A stretch of 64,000 nt of DNA from Campylobacter lari subsp. concheus. GTDB taxonomy: Bacteria; Campylobacterota; Campylobacteria; Campylobacterales; Campylobacteraceae. The position numbers and the translations under genes are program-made. The stretch's first letter is position 1; each line of letters starts with the position of its first letter. The notes beneath the pieces are model-generated. The model searched no databases. It saw nothing but the letters and a program-made list of their open reading frames with translations, and was not told the DNA's origin. Of this stretch, positions 48,293-57,682 are shown piece after piece. The stretch covers positions 496,001-560,000 of the forward strand of contig NZ_CP043426.1 of NCBI RefSeq assembly GCF_008245025.1, written 5' to 3'.

Positions 48293-49476
48293 TGCAAAGC
48301 TTTGATTCTATCATAAATACAAGGATGGCTTAGATGAAAGAAAGTGTAAATTTTACTTGTTTTAACAAAGGCTTTATTCTCTTTTGCTAAAGCTATGAGA
48401 GCATTTTTCATATCTTCTTTAGAGCTTAGTTTTGCTCCATGTAAGTCAGCGTTAAATTCATTTTTTTGACTCATTTTATTAAGTAGTGGAGAGATAATAA
48501 AAGTAAAAATATTTCCAAAAATCAATAAAAGCGCAAAAACTCCAGCATTTACTCCATCTAAGTGACTTTCAATATAAAAAAAGCTTGGCAAATGAGCAAA
48601 GATAAAAAATAAAGCAAAAAGCATCAAAGCACTAGAAAATAGCATTTTTAGTAAATCTTTATGCACAAAATGTCCTAACTCATGACCTAAAACAGCGATG
48701 AGCTCTTTTTCTTTTAAAGCATTTAAAAGCGTGTCAAAAAGCACTACTCTTTTACTTTTAAATAAACCACCAAAATAAGCATTTAATCTTTTATCCCTTT
48801 TGCTTGCATCAATAACATAAACACCATTTGCACTAAAGCCACATTTTTGCATTAAATTGGTGATTTTTTCTAATAAATTTTCATCTTCGAGTTTTTTCAT
48901 TTTATTAAACATGGGTGCAATAAGTGTAGGATATATAAGATTTATAATAAGTATGATTATAAAGCTTAAAGCAAAAGCTACGATCCACCAGTATGTGCTA
49001 AAAAATTCAAAGCAAAATACTAAAACATAGATGATTAAAAAGCCAAAAATAAGCATTAGGACTAAAGATTTGATACTATCTTTAACAAAAAGTGCTAAAG
49101 TCATATTTGAAAAGCCGTGTTTTTTATCTTTTACAAAGCTTTCATAATAACTAAGTGGTAAATTTAAAATACTAATAATCAATAAAAATGCAAGTAAAAA
49201 TAAAGTATTTTCCAAAGTAGAATTTTCTTTTATAAAATTTTCTTTTAAATATAAAAAGCCAAAGCTAATCCAAGAAATATTAATTATTAGATTATAAAGA
49301 TTTGAAAAGATTTTGTATTTTTCATTTTCTATAGCGATATTTGCAGTATTTTTATAATCATGCTCATTTAAAATAATTGCTTGTTTTTCTCTTTCTTTTT
49401 TTAAAAAAGAAATTTGCATATAAGATATAAAAACCAAAAAAGCTGTATAAATACATAAAATAGATATTAAAGTCAT
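48289..49476 (-). CDS. M48-family membrane zinc metalloprotease
   Basis: A 395-residue Ste24/HtpX-type protease in the inner membrane. The zinc site is AVLGHELGHFVHKD (HExxH near residue 264), the third ligand lies in the glutamate of SQKNEFNADLHGAKL. Hydrophobic segments are at the N-terminus (about 1-20), 60-110, 135-190 and 275-330. GVYVIDASKRDKRLNAYFGGLFKSKRVVLFDTLL is the typical stretch before the active site. The long form with the N-terminal membrane part is nearer Ste24 than HtpX. Presumed role: membrane-protein quality control. Confidence 0.88.
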   Translation of the reverse strand: MTLISILCIYTAFLVFISYMQISFLKKEREKQAIILNEHDYKNTANIAIENEKYKIFSNLYNLIINISWISFGFLYLKENFIKENSTLENTLFLLAFLLIISILNLPLSYYESFVKDKKHGFSNMTLALFVKDSIKSLVLMLIFGFLIIYVLVFCFEFFSTYWWIVAFALSFIIILIINLIYPTLIAPMFNKMKKLEDENLLEKITNLMQKCGFSANGVYVIDASKRDKRLNAYFGGLFKSKRVVLFDTLLNALKEKELIAVLGHELGHFVHKDLLKMLFSSALMLFALFFIFAHLPSFFYIESHLDGVNAGVFALLLIFGNIFTFIISPLLNKMSQKNEFNADLHGAKLSSKEDMKNALIALAKENKAFVKTSKIYTFFHLSHPCIYDRIKALQ

Positions 49477-49529
49477 AATTTTTCCTTAAATAAATTTGAG
49501 TAATTTTATCTTATTTAAAATATATAAAG

Positions 49530-51467
49530 TTAATCAGTACTTTCACTTTTTTCTAAAACCTCAAAATAAGCTTCTTCTAAAATACTAAGTTCATTTTCTA
49601 AGGAATTTAGTTTTTCATAAAGGGTATTTATACCTAGTTCTTGATAGATTGCAGGATTGCTTAGAGCATTTTTAATTTCTTTGATTTCTTCTTCTAATTT
49701 ATGAATTTTATCAGGATATGAGTTTAAAATTTCATTTTCTTTATAGCTTAGTTTTTTACTTGATTTTTCTTTTGTTTTTACACTTGTTGTGGTGTTTGTT
49801 TCTAAACTTTTGGAAAATTCTTCAAAGTCTTTGTATTCTTTTTCATTTTCTAAATATTCGCTGTAAGAAAGAACTTCTATATTAATATTTGCATTATCTT
49901 CAAAAGCATAAAGTTTAGTTGCTATTTTATCAACAAAATATCTATCATGTGATACAAGCAAAATCGCACCTTCAAAAGAAAGTAAATATTCTTCTAAGAT
50001 ATTTATTGTAGCTATATCTAAATCATTTGTTGGTTCATCTAAGACTAATACATCATATTCTTTAGTAAAAAGCAAAGCTAATGCAACTCTATTTTTCTCA
50101 CCCCCGCTTAACACACTCACACTTTGTTCTAAAAATTCTTTTGGAAATAAAAATTGTTTTAAATATCCATAAACATGCATATTTTTACCACGCACTTGAA
50201 TGTGATCACCGCCATTTGGGCAAAAAATTTCTAAAAGTTTTTTATCAGTATTGAGTAAGCTTCTACTTTGATCAAAATAGCCTATTTTAACTTCACCTCT
50301 TTTAATTTCCCCGCTATCAAGCGGAATTTGATCAAGTAAAATTTTTAAAAAAGTAGATTTACCACAGCCATTTTTACCTACTATGGCTATGCGTTCACCT
50401 TGTAAAATTCGCGCATTAAAGTCTTTAAAAAGTGTCTTGTTGGCGATAGATTTTGAGATATTTTTGAGTTCAAAAAGCATTTTTTTACGATTTTGACTTT
50501 GAGTTTGATTGAAATTTTTGCTCGCTCTTTTGATTTCAAGTTGTAAGCGTTTGATAGCTCCTGGATTTTTCTTAGCCTCTTCGCGCATTTTTAAAATGCG
50601 CTCTTTGCGTCCTTCGTTGCGTTTAAGTCTAGCTTTAACTCCTCTTCTTAGCCATTCTTCTTCACTTTTTAGTTGCTTGAGTAAGGTTTCATGGCTTTTA
50701 GCTAAGGAAGCTAAAATAGCTGCTTTTTTTTCTAGATATTGCGTATATCCACCCTCAAAAATGCTTAATTTTCCTGCTTCTATTTCTACGCATTTTTGTG
50801 CTATTGCATCGATAAAATACCTATCATGAGAGATGAAAATAACACACATTTTAGAAACTTTTAATCTTTCTTCTAAAAAGCTACTCATATATACATCTAG
50901 ATGATTAGTTGGCTCATCAAGCAATAATATATCAGGATTTTTCAGCAAAAGCGTGCAAAGTCCTACGCGTCTTATTTCTCCTCCGCTTAAAGAGCAAAGT
51001 GCTCTGTCTTTATACTCTAATAGTTTAAACTCTTCTAGTATTCTTTGTATTTTTTGGTCTAAATTCCATGCGTCTTTTGAATCTATAAATAAACTTAATT
51101 CGTCTACTTTTTTTAAATATTCTTTATTTTCTGGATCAAAAGCTAGTTTTTCATTATAGTTTTCAAATTCTTTTAAGGCTTGGTAAATTTCTTCAAGTTC
51201 TTTTTTGATGGCTTCGCTCACACTTAAGCTGCTTTCAAAGCTTACTTGTTGGCTTAGCATGCCTATGCTAGCATTATTTTGTTTGATTACTCTACCACTA
51301 TCTAGTTTTAAACTTCCTATAAGAGCTTTTAAAAAGCTTGATTTTCCTTCGCCATTTTTGCCTATAATGGCGATTTTTTCTCCTAAATTTGCACTAAAAT
51401 TTGCATTTTCTAAAACTATTTTTGTATTAAATTTCTTATTTGCATCGATTAAATCTATTAAAGCCAA
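49530..51467 (-). CDS. ABC-F ATPase, Uup-like
   Basis: A 645-residue soluble protein with two ABC ATPase cassettes and no membrane domain. Cassette one: GKNGEGKSSFLKAL and LSGGEIRRVGLC with LLLDEPTNHLD; cassette two: GKNGCGKSTFLKIL and LSGGEKNRVALA with LVLDEPTNDLD. The linker KARLKRNEGRKERILKMREEAKK is basic and helical, and a coiled C-terminal tail (about 560-645) is present, as in Uup. ABC-F proteins act on the ribosome; Uup also affects DNA repair/transposon excision in E. coli. It is the most upstream gene of a reverse-strand run ending at flaC. Confidence 0.92.
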   Translation of the reverse strand: MALIDLIDANKKFNTKIVLENANFSANLGEKIAIIGKNGEGKSSFLKALIGSLKLDSGRVIKQNNASIGMLSQQVSFESSLSVSEAIKKELEEIYQALKEFENYNEKLAFDPENKEYLKKVDELSLFIDSKDAWNLDQKIQRILEEFKLLEYKDRALCSLSGGEIRRVGLCTLLLKNPDILLLDEPTNHLDVYMSSFLEERLKVSKMCVIFISHDRYFIDAIAQKCVEIEAGKLSIFEGGYTQYLEKKAAILASLAKSHETLLKQLKSEEEWLRRGVKARLKRNEGRKERILKMREEAKKNPGAIKRLQLEIKRASKNFNQTQSQNRKKMLFELKNISKSIANKTLFKDFNARILQGERIAIVGKNGCGKSTFLKILLDQIPLDSGEIKRGEVKIGYFDQSRSLLNTDKKLLEIFCPNGGDHIQVRGKNMHVYGYLKQFLFPKEFLEQSVSVLSGGEKNRVALALLFTKEYDVLVLDEPTNDLDIATINILEEYLLSFEGAILLVSHDRYFVDKIATKLYAFEDNANINIEVLSYSEYLENEKEYKDFEEFSKSLETNTTTSVKTKEKSSKKLSYKENEILNSYPDKIHKLEEEIKEIKNALSNPAIYQELGINTLYEKLNSLENELSILEEAYFEVLEKSESTD

Positions 51468-51537
51468 ATTTCTTTCCCAAATGTTTTTTGCGATTTTACT
51501 TTAAAAAGTATTAATTTTGCTTAAATAAAATTACACT

Positions 51538-52668
51538 ATGAGAGTGTTTGTTTTTTTTACTTTATTAGTTTTATTTTTTGCTTTGGCGAATTGGTATATT
51601 TATAAAAGATTTTTAAGTAGGGTTGATTTTTTAAAACCTTATGAGAAGTTTGTATTAGCTCTTGTTTTAATAGTTTTTGCATGTGAATTAATCTTTTTTG
51701 TAAATATGCGCGGGGATTTTTTGCATGAAAAGCTTTATTATATTTTAGCGATTTTTCCTACTATTACCTGCTTTTTCTTGTTTTTTGGAGTGGTTTTTGA
51801 AATTGGCTCATGGATTTTCTTTAACGAAAATAAAAAAGAGCAAATTTTTAGCCTTCAAAGAAGAAAGTTTTTAAAATTAATTTTTGATTCTTGGCTTATT
51901 ATACTTAGCGTTAGTATGGTGTTTAAAGGCTTTGTAAATGCTATCAGCGCGCCTAAGGTTAATGAGGTAGATATTAAAATTAAAAATTTAAAAGAAGATT
52001 TAAACATAGCTTTGCTTTCTGATGTGCATTTAGGGAAAAATTTAGGTGAAGATTTTTTAAAAACCTTAATTGATGAGGTTAATGCTTTAAATGCTGATAT
52101 AATCATCATAGCTGGGGATTTAATCGATGCAGATATAGCTAGTATGACTTATATTAATTTATTAGAAAATTTTAAATCAAAATATGGTACTTATTTTGTA
52201 TATGGAAATCATGAGTATTATAATGATATAAATGCAATAAGTAAAAAGCTTAAAACGCTTAAAAATTTCAAAGTTTTAGAAGATGAAAGTATTGATTTTG
52301 GTGATTTTACTTTAAGTGGGACTTTGGATTTGGCTGCTAAGCGTTTGGGATTTAAAGAAAGCAATATAGAAAAAATCAAAACTCAAATCAATCAAGAAAA
52401 GGTTAATATTTTAATCACACATCAGCCAAAATATGTAAAAACTTATGATGTGAGCGGGTTTGATTTAATTCTATCAGGACATACACATGCAGGACAAATT
52501 TTCCCTTTTTCTTTGCTAGTATATTTAGAGCAAGGCTTTGTGTATGGACTTTATAAATTAAGCAAAGATAGCTTGCTTTATGTAAGTAGTGGAGCTGGAT
52601 TTTGGGGGCCTGCTGTGAGATTTTTAGCTCCTAGTGAGATAGCTTTGATTAGATTAAAAGGAGAATGA
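51538..52668 (+). CDS. Membrane-bound metallophosphoesterase (YkuE-like)
   Basis: A 376-residue protein with four or so N-terminal transmembrane segments (about 2-20, 36-57, 66-90, 112-130) followed by a calcineurin-like phosphoesterase domain. The metal motifs are in order: LLSDVHLGKN (near 160), IIIAGDLIDAD, YFVYGNHEYYND, LITHQPKYV and ILSGHTHAGQIFPF. Related proteins act on phospholipid or lipid A precursors such as UDP-2,3-diacylglucosamine; here it stands right before psd with abutting stop and start, suggesting a role in membrane lipid metabolism (inference). Confidence 0.85.
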   Translation: MRVFVFFTLLVLFFALANWYIYKRFLSRVDFLKPYEKFVLALVLIVFACELIFFVNMRGDFLHEKLYYILAIFPTITCFFLFFGVVFEIGSWIFFNENKKEQIFSLQRRKFLKLIFDSWLIILSVSMVFKGFVNAISAPKVNEVDIKIKNLKEDLNIALLSDVHLGKNLGEDFLKTLIDEVNALNADIIIIAGDLIDADIASMTYINLLENFKSKYGTYFVYGNHEYYNDINAISKKLKTLKNFKVLEDESIDFGDFTLSGTLDLAAKRLGFKESNIEKIKTQINQEKVNILITHQPKYVKTYDVSGFDLILSGHTHAGQIFPFSLLVYLEQGFVYGLYKLSKDSLLYVSSGAGFWGPAVRFLAPSEIALIRLKGE

Positions 52669-53478
52669 GTGGGATTTAGCAATAGCGCTTCAAAAATGTT
52701 TGGAATCGTAGCAAAATATAAATTTCCAAAAATCATACAAAAAAATATTAATAAAGCTTATGTAAATGCTTTTAATATCAATATGAGTGAATTTAAGCCT
52801 TTAGAAGAATATGAGAGCTTAAATGCTTTATTTACAAGAACTTTGTTAAATGAGCGAGAATTAGAAGATGGCTTTGTAAGTCCAAGTGATGGTAAAATTT
52901 TAGAACTTGGAAGTAGTTTTCAAAATGATTTAAAAGAAAATTTAGCCTTTAGCATTAAAGGTTCAAGTTATAGCATAGAAGAGCTTTTGAAAAATTCAGC
53001 TAGTAAAGAAGAATTAGAAAATGGCATAGATTATGTAAATATTTATTTATCTCCAAAAGATTATCATCATTATCATGCACCTTGTAATATGCAAATTTTA
53101 AGTGCTACATATATGAGTGGGGCTTTATTTAGTGTGAGTGAGGCAAAATTAGCTAAGATTATAAACCTTTATACTAAAAATGAAAGAGTAGTTTTAAAGT
53201 GCTTAGTGGAAGGAAAATTTATACTTTGGATGGTATTTGTGGGTGCGCTAAATGTAGGTAAAATGCACTTTAATTTTGATACTAGCATACAAACTAATGC
53301 TGCAAATTTTGATTTTACTCATACTTATGAAGATCTTTTTGTAAAAAAAGGCCAAAGGCTTGGAAATTTTGAGCTAGGTTCGACTATAGTTTTAATCGCC
53401 CAAAAAGGATTTTTAAAATTTAGTAAAAATGCCTATGAACAAGTTGAATTTTCTAAGAAGATTGCGGATTTTGTTTAA
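52669..53478 (+). CDS. psd: Phosphatidylserine decarboxylase proenzyme
   Basis: Makes phosphatidylethanolamine. The start is GTG 52669, directly after the TGA of the previous gene, with AAAGGAGA upstream. The proenzyme cleaves itself at LGST (Gly237-Ser238) to give the small alpha chain with a pyruvoyl cofactor. FVSPSDGKILELG and YHHYHAPCNMQILSATYMSGALFSV are further signatures. The 269-residue form is the shorter type I. Its last 26 bases overlap the FlhB-like gene on the opposite strand. Confidence 0.95.
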   Translation: MGFSNSASKMFGIVAKYKFPKIIQKNINKAYVNAFNINMSEFKPLEEYESLNALFTRTLLNERELEDGFVSPSDGKILELGSSFQNDLKENLAFSIKGSSYSIEELLKNSASKEELENGIDYVNIYLSPKDYHHYHAPCNMQILSATYMSGALFSVSEAKLAKIINLYTKNERVVLKCLVEGKFILWMVFVGALNVGKMHFNFDTSIQTNAANFDFTHTYEDLFVKKGQRLGNFELGSTIVLIAQKGFLKFSKNAYEQVEFSKKIADFV

Positions 53479-53743
53479 TCTCATCTTCATTGGCAACTTT
53501 ATATAAAAAGGCAAAAATTTCAGCCACTGCTTTATACATATTAGGTGGGATTTCATCGCCTAAGTCGAGTTTACTAAGTACTTCTACTAAGTCTTTGTCT
53601 TCTTTTATGGGTATGCCATTTTCTTTAGCTAAAGAGATGATTTTAGCAGCGTTTTCACCTTTAGCATTAGCTAGAATTTTTGGTGCATTTTGATCTTCTT
53701 TGTTATAGCCTAGTGCAACGGCTTTTTTTATTTTTTTAGCCAT
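53453..53743 (-). CDS. Stand-alone FlhB C-terminal-domain protein (FhlX/YlqH-like)
   Basis: A 96-residue protein homologous to the cytoplasmic export-gate domain of FlhB: KKAVALGYNKEDQNAPKILANAKGENAAKIISLAKENGIPIKEDKDLVEVLSKLDLGDEIPPNMYKAVAEIFAFLYK. It corresponds to the part after the self-cleavage site of FlhB; the NPTH sequence itself is absent, so it is born already as the C-terminal fragment. In Helicobacter and Campylobacter such FlhX proteins can replace the FlhB fragment (from memory). It follows the FliK-like gene by two bases. The pairing suggests a hook-length/substrate-switch function. Confidence 0.85.
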   Translation of the reverse strand: MAKKIKKAVALGYNKEDQNAPKILANAKGENAAKIISLAKENGIPIKEDKDLVEVLSKLDLGDEIPPNMYKAVAEIFAFLYKVANEDEIKQNPQSS

Positions 53744-53745
53744 TT

Positions 53746-55755
53746 TTAAGCCCTTGTATCAAAACCCATATTAAAGTCATTGTATTCTTCTTGATTGTGA
53801 AATTTGCTTTTAACTATATCGCTGATGAAAAAATTAGAGCTTAGAAGTCCTACTTTAACTAAGGCTTTTTTTAGCTCATGTGCTCTTTCGTAAAGTTTTT
53901 TTCTAAAATTAGCATTTTCTATCATCATATTTATATCAATGTATTTATCATTGCTTAGAGATAAAAATACATTGATTTTTCCTAATTTTTCAAATTCAAG
54001 ATTAATTTGTGCATAAAATTTATCTTTTTTACCGCGTTTAAAAACTACATTAGATTTTTCTAAATCATCCCAAAAGAAAGGTAAAAAAGTATGAATGCTA
54101 TTATTAGCTAAAGATAAAAGTTGATTAAACTCAAGCTGAGCTATAAGACGATTTGCTTGATTTAGTATGCTTTCATTGTCTAAATTTTTAGCCAGATTAG
54201 AAACTTGTAAAAGAGTGGATTTGATATCTTTTTGCAATTCTGAAGAAATTTCTGCGGTATCTTTTGGAGTAATTTTTCCAAGATCTTTTATAGAAAGTTC
54301 TAATTTTTTTTCTATATTTTTTATATCATCTAAAGAATTTTTTGCTTCATAATTTTTAGGATCTAAAGCTTTTAAAACCTCATTGAGTTTTCTTCCTATT
54401 AGGCCTAGTTCTTTGTTTAGATTATTTAAAAGCTCTTCTTGTAAATTTTGACTAAAATTAAGGTTTTTACTTACATTTTGTTTGAAAATATCTTCTAGTA
54501 AAATTTTGCCTGAAGTGCTTTTAAATATATCTTCTAATTTAGTATTATTTGCTTGTAAATTTTGACTTTTACTATCATTTTTGCTTGGTTCTTCAGCATT
54601 TTTTTGTAGTGTTTTAGGATCTTCTTTGGGGTTTTCTTTGATATCTTTACTTTGTGGTGTTTTTTCTTCTTTTGTGTTTTGAATATCTTTATCCTTTGTC
54701 ATGCTTTCTTGTTTTTGTTGAGTTTCTTTTTTATCCTCTGTGTTTTTTTGCGGAGTTTTTATTTCCTCTTTTAACTCTTCTTTGATGTCTTTAGTATGTG
54801 GAGTTTTATTTAAATTTTCTTGTGTTGTTTCAGTTTTGTTTTTGTGATTTTTTATATCTTTTAAAAGTGTTATAAGATCTTTAATACTTTGACTAATTTC
54901 TTTTAGTATATGCGTATTTTGAATTTTTATATTTTCAGGTTTGGCTAGTTCTTTATTGATAAGTGCTAAATTTTTATTAAGATTTTTAATGAAATTATTA
55001 GCAATATTTTGTAGCTTTTCTTGGCTAATGGAGTTTGGATTTTTATTGATATAGTTTTTAAAATTTTCTATTTTATCAAATAGTTTAAAAAGTGTCTTGT
55101 AGTTTGTATTTTCTAAAGAAATTTTATTATCTTTTTTGTGATTTTGTAAGATATGAATAAGTTCTTTTAAGGTGCTTGTGGTATCAAGATTTTTAAGATC
55201 TAAATTACTTATATCACGTTTTAGATTTTCACTAGTAGCCCCTTTTATGGTATTTAAAAGACTAAAAAAGCTTTGTGGTAAATTTTGCTCTTTTAAAGAA
55301 TGATTGAGTTTTGCTTCTAAAAATACACCTGAATTTTTTACCAAGGATGAAAGATTTTTATTGTTGATATCTTTAGCAGGTTTGACTAGATCTTCTAAAA
55401 CTTTAAGTAGTTTTTCAAATTCAGGATTTTTAGAAAGCTCAGCTTGAAGTTTTTTAACTTCATTGGCAAAATTAGGTGCAAAATTTAAATCTTTGTGATT
55501 TTTTAATACTGCTAAATCAGGATCTTTGTTGGTTTTGATTTGATCTAAGAGTTTATTTAATAATTCTTGTAATTTTTGATCGATTTTGCTTACATAATCT
55601 TTAGGTAATTTGACTTCAGGATCATTTTTAGAAAACAAAGGATTTTTTAAAGCATCATTGAGTGAGGTTTTTTTGTCTGATTTCTCACTTTTGTTGTCTT
55701 TGCTTGTTTCGTTTTTTGCAAATTGATTTTGATTATTAGAAATATTAGTTATCAT
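53746..55755 (-). CDS. FliK-like hook-length control domain protein
   Basis: A 669-residue, Lys/Asn/Glu-rich protein. Most of it (residues 1-550) is low-complexity and helical, with repeated Asn-Lys and Lys-Glu stretches, a central Thr/Gln-rich segment near 310-400, and no cysteine. The C-terminal part (about 555-655; LPFFWDDLEKSNVVFKRGKKDKFYAQINLEFEKLGKINVFLSLS, then a helix) resembles the FliK C-terminal domain that binds FlhB. The adjacent FlhB-domain gene strengthens this. Campylobacter is known to have a separate FliK (Cj0041), so this is a second FliK-type protein of uncertain role (Cj0849c-like). It overlaps the MFS gene by 11 bases. Confidence 0.65.
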   Translation of the reverse strand: MITNISNNQNQFAKNETSKDNKSEKSDKKTSLNDALKNPLFSKNDPEVKLPKDYVSKIDQKLQELLNKLLDQIKTNKDPDLAVLKNHKDLNFAPNFANEVKKLQAELSKNPEFEKLLKVLEDLVKPAKDINNKNLSSLVKNSGVFLEAKLNHSLKEQNLPQSFFSLLNTIKGATSENLKRDISNLDLKNLDTTSTLKELIHILQNHKKDNKISLENTNYKTLFKLFDKIENFKNYINKNPNSISQEKLQNIANNFIKNLNKNLALINKELAKPENIKIQNTHILKEISQSIKDLITLLKDIKNHKNKTETTQENLNKTPHTKDIKEELKEEIKTPQKNTEDKKETQQKQESMTKDKDIQNTKEEKTPQSKDIKENPKEDPKTLQKNAEEPSKNDSKSQNLQANNTKLEDIFKSTSGKILLEDIFKQNVSKNLNFSQNLQEELLNNLNKELGLIGRKLNEVLKALDPKNYEAKNSLDDIKNIEKKLELSIKDLGKITPKDTAEISSELQKDIKSTLLQVSNLAKNLDNESILNQANRLIAQLEFNQLLSLANNSIHTFLPFFWDDLEKSNVVFKRGKKDKFYAQINLEFEKLGKINVFLSLSNDKYIDINMMIENANFRKKLYERAHELKKALVKVGLLSSNFFISDIVKSKFHNQEEYNDFNMGFDTRA

Positions 55756-56941
55756 CTAGCATTACCATATTACCTGGTTTTCTTTTAAATTTGGTTAGAT
55801 TTTTAAATTTTGGTTTATCTATAGCAAAGGCAATTAAAACAGTTAATAAAACAATGTAAAAATACATAAAACCATTGCCTTCAAAATAATACATCAAAGT
55901 TCCAAGCACAGCAGGTGCAAACAAAGCACCAAAAGAATAAGTAAAAAGAACGGCTCTACCAAGTTCAACTCTTTTGCTAGAATCTTCAAGCATGTCATTT
56001 GCTCTAGCTAAAGAAAGAGCATATAAACAACACATTCCCATACCTAGTAAAAAGCCAAAAAAGTATTTTAAATAAATATTATAGCTTAATAATAAAATAC
56101 AAAGCATAGCACTTAAAGCCGTAAAAGCACATAAAATAATAGCAAATTTACGACTAATTTTATCAGAAAGGGTTCCGATGAAAAGTTGAGATATAAACCC
56201 TCCTAACATGGTGCAAAATATAAAAATCGAAGCTTCTTTTGCGCCAAATCCTTGTATGAGTATAAATAAAGAAGCCATGGAGAAAAATCCATTTAAAAGC
56301 ATACCTGCTATAAAGCTTGTCACTAAAGCTAAAGGCACTATATCAAAAACTTTAGGGATGGAAATTTTAGTTTTTTGTGGTAAAACCGGCTCTTTAATAC
56401 GGATTAAAAATAAAGGAATAGAAGCAAACATAATAAAACTAGCGCTTAAAATAAATACTGTACTACTTGGGAAATCAAATGACATAAGTAAAATTCCAAA
56501 GCCTGATGATGAATAAAATACTACTTCATAAAAGGCTATTACTCTTGAGCGAATAGCATTTTTTGCTTTTTCATTAAGCCATGATTCTATGACCATTAAA
56601 AGTGCATAATAGCAAAAACCAAGCAAAAATCTCAAAACCATCCAAAAATATAGATTAGAGTTTAAACTATGAAGCATAGTAGCTATACCAAAAATGATGG
56701 CAAAAATTCCAAAAGATCTTATATGTCCTACTTTAGAGACTATCCTATGAGCACTAATAGTGCTTACCATAGCACCAAGAAAATAACAACTTCCTATTAT
56801 CCCTATATAAAAATTACTAACATCGTTATGTTTTAAAATAATTGCTATAGAATTTACCGTTAAAGCACTTCCTATAAAAACAAAAATCATACCAAAAAAC
56901 AATGCAGTTAATGATCTAATCGTTCTCTTTGAGCTTAACAT
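55745..56941 (-). CDS. Major facilitator superfamily transporter
   Basis: A 398-residue membrane protein with 12 predicted helices. The first half has FIGSALTVNSIAIILK, FYIGIIGSCYFLGAMVSTISAHRIVSKVGHIRSFG (the motif-A-like loop) and FCYYALLMVIESWLNEKAKNAIRSRVIAFYEV; the second half has GGFISQLFIGTLSDKISRKFAI. The WLNEKAKNAIRSRVI pattern is that of the YcaD/CynX-like subgroup. Substrate unknown. It overlaps neighbours on both sides (seven and 11 bases). Confidence 0.88.
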   Translation of the reverse strand: MLSSKRTIRSLTALFFGMIFVFIGSALTVNSIAIILKHNDVSNFYIGIIGSCYFLGAMVSTISAHRIVSKVGHIRSFGIFAIIFGIATMLHSLNSNLYFWMVLRFLLGFCYYALLMVIESWLNEKAKNAIRSRVIAFYEVVFYSSSGFGILLMSFDFPSSTVFILSASFIMFASIPLFLIRIKEPVLPQKTKISIPKVFDIVPLALVTSFIAGMLLNGFFSMASLFILIQGFGAKEASIFIFCTMLGGFISQLFIGTLSDKISRKFAIILCAFTALSAMLCILLLSYNIYLKYFFGFLLGMGMCCLYALSLARANDMLEDSSKRVELGRAVLFTYSFGALFAPAVLGTLMYYFEGNGFMYFYIVLLTVLIAFAIDKPKFKNLTKFKRKPGNMVMLDDN

Positions 56942-57420
56942 TTTCTTATTAAAAAATTATATATTAATACCGCTATGGGTGTGACAAACATTGCACAAAA
57001 CAAGGCAAAAATACTCATTAAGCCTTGAAACTCTAAAAATAAAAATCCTGCTATTAAAAACACATAAGCAAAAATTTTAAACAAAGAAAAAAAAGCTAAT
57101 GCGTTTTTAAAAATACTTTTAAATTTTGGTTTTAAATCGTCATCTATATGGATAAATTTTATAATTTTTGGCAAAGAATATTGTTGTTTAGCAAAAATTT
57201 GCAAAGGCCTTTGTGTAAAATCATAATTTTTAGCTGCTTTAAAAATAAAATTTTTATAATTTAAAAAAGAGATTAGAATGATTAAATTTTGAGCTAAAAA
57301 GCCAAATTCAAAGCTTATAAAGGTTTTAAAGCTTAATTCTTTATAGAAAAAAACTCCTGCTAAGAAAAGTAAATTTAATCCTAGCAAGAGTTTTAGTAAA
57401 ATTTTAGGCTTTAGGATCAT
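56935..57420 (-). CDS. Hypothetical membrane protein
   Basis: A 161-residue protein with about four hydrophobic segments (8-26, 36-55, 107-127, 133-154) and a basic loop between the second and third (NYKNFIFKAAKNYDFTQRPLQIFAKQQYSLPKIIKFIHID). No family is recognised. It overlaps the AtpZ-like gene by 17 bases and the MFS gene by seven. This position suggests relation to the AtpI-type subunit upstream, but that is only context. A similar small membrane gene is in the same place in C. jejuni (Cj0851c, from memory). Confidence 0.65.
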   Translation of the reverse strand: MILKPKILLKLLLGLNLLFLAGVFFYKELSFKTFISFEFGFLAQNLIILISFLNYKNFIFKAAKNYDFTQRPLQIFAKQQYSLPKIIKFIHIDDDLKPKFKSIFKNALAFFSLFKIFAYVFLIAGFLFLEFQGLMSIFALFCAMFVTPIAVLIYNFLIRKC

Positions 57421-57682
57421 TTTTTAAGTCTTTATAGCGATTTTCTTCTTTAAATTCCTCATAGCTTTTTACTTGTGCTTTGTAAGCTTTATAAACATTT
57501 AAAATCGCCGCAGCTACTCCTATAAACACTCCTACCCAAAAAAGCCAAGCTATACCAGTTAAATTTTTTAAAAAATAGCCTATGCCAACCCCGATTAAAA
57601 CAGCTACAACCATGGATATGCCAAGGCTTAATCCATCTGCAGCTTCTATACCTTTACGAATGATTGTTTGTCTTTTATTCAT
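57404..57682 (-). CDS. AtpZ/AtpI-like membrane protein
   Basis: A 92-residue protein with two transmembrane helices (about 17-36, 42-64) joined by a short loop: [54 protein letters not shown]. This is the AtpZ (F0F1-ATPase-associated) pattern of small assembly/magnesium-transport-type factors. It lies four bases inside hemL and is far from any ATP synthase operon in this window. A charged C-terminal tail ends the protein. Confidence 0.75.
   Translation of the reverse strand: MNKRQTIIRKGIEAADGLSLGISMVVAVLIGVGIGYFLKNLTGIAWLFWVGVFIGVAAAILNVYKAYKAQVKSYEEFKEENRYKDLKNDPKA

Noticed and set aside
53490-53693. 67-residue forward ORF opposite the FlhB-domain gene
   Set aside because: It is antisense to the FlhB-C-like protein whose sequence fits a known family; no independent support.
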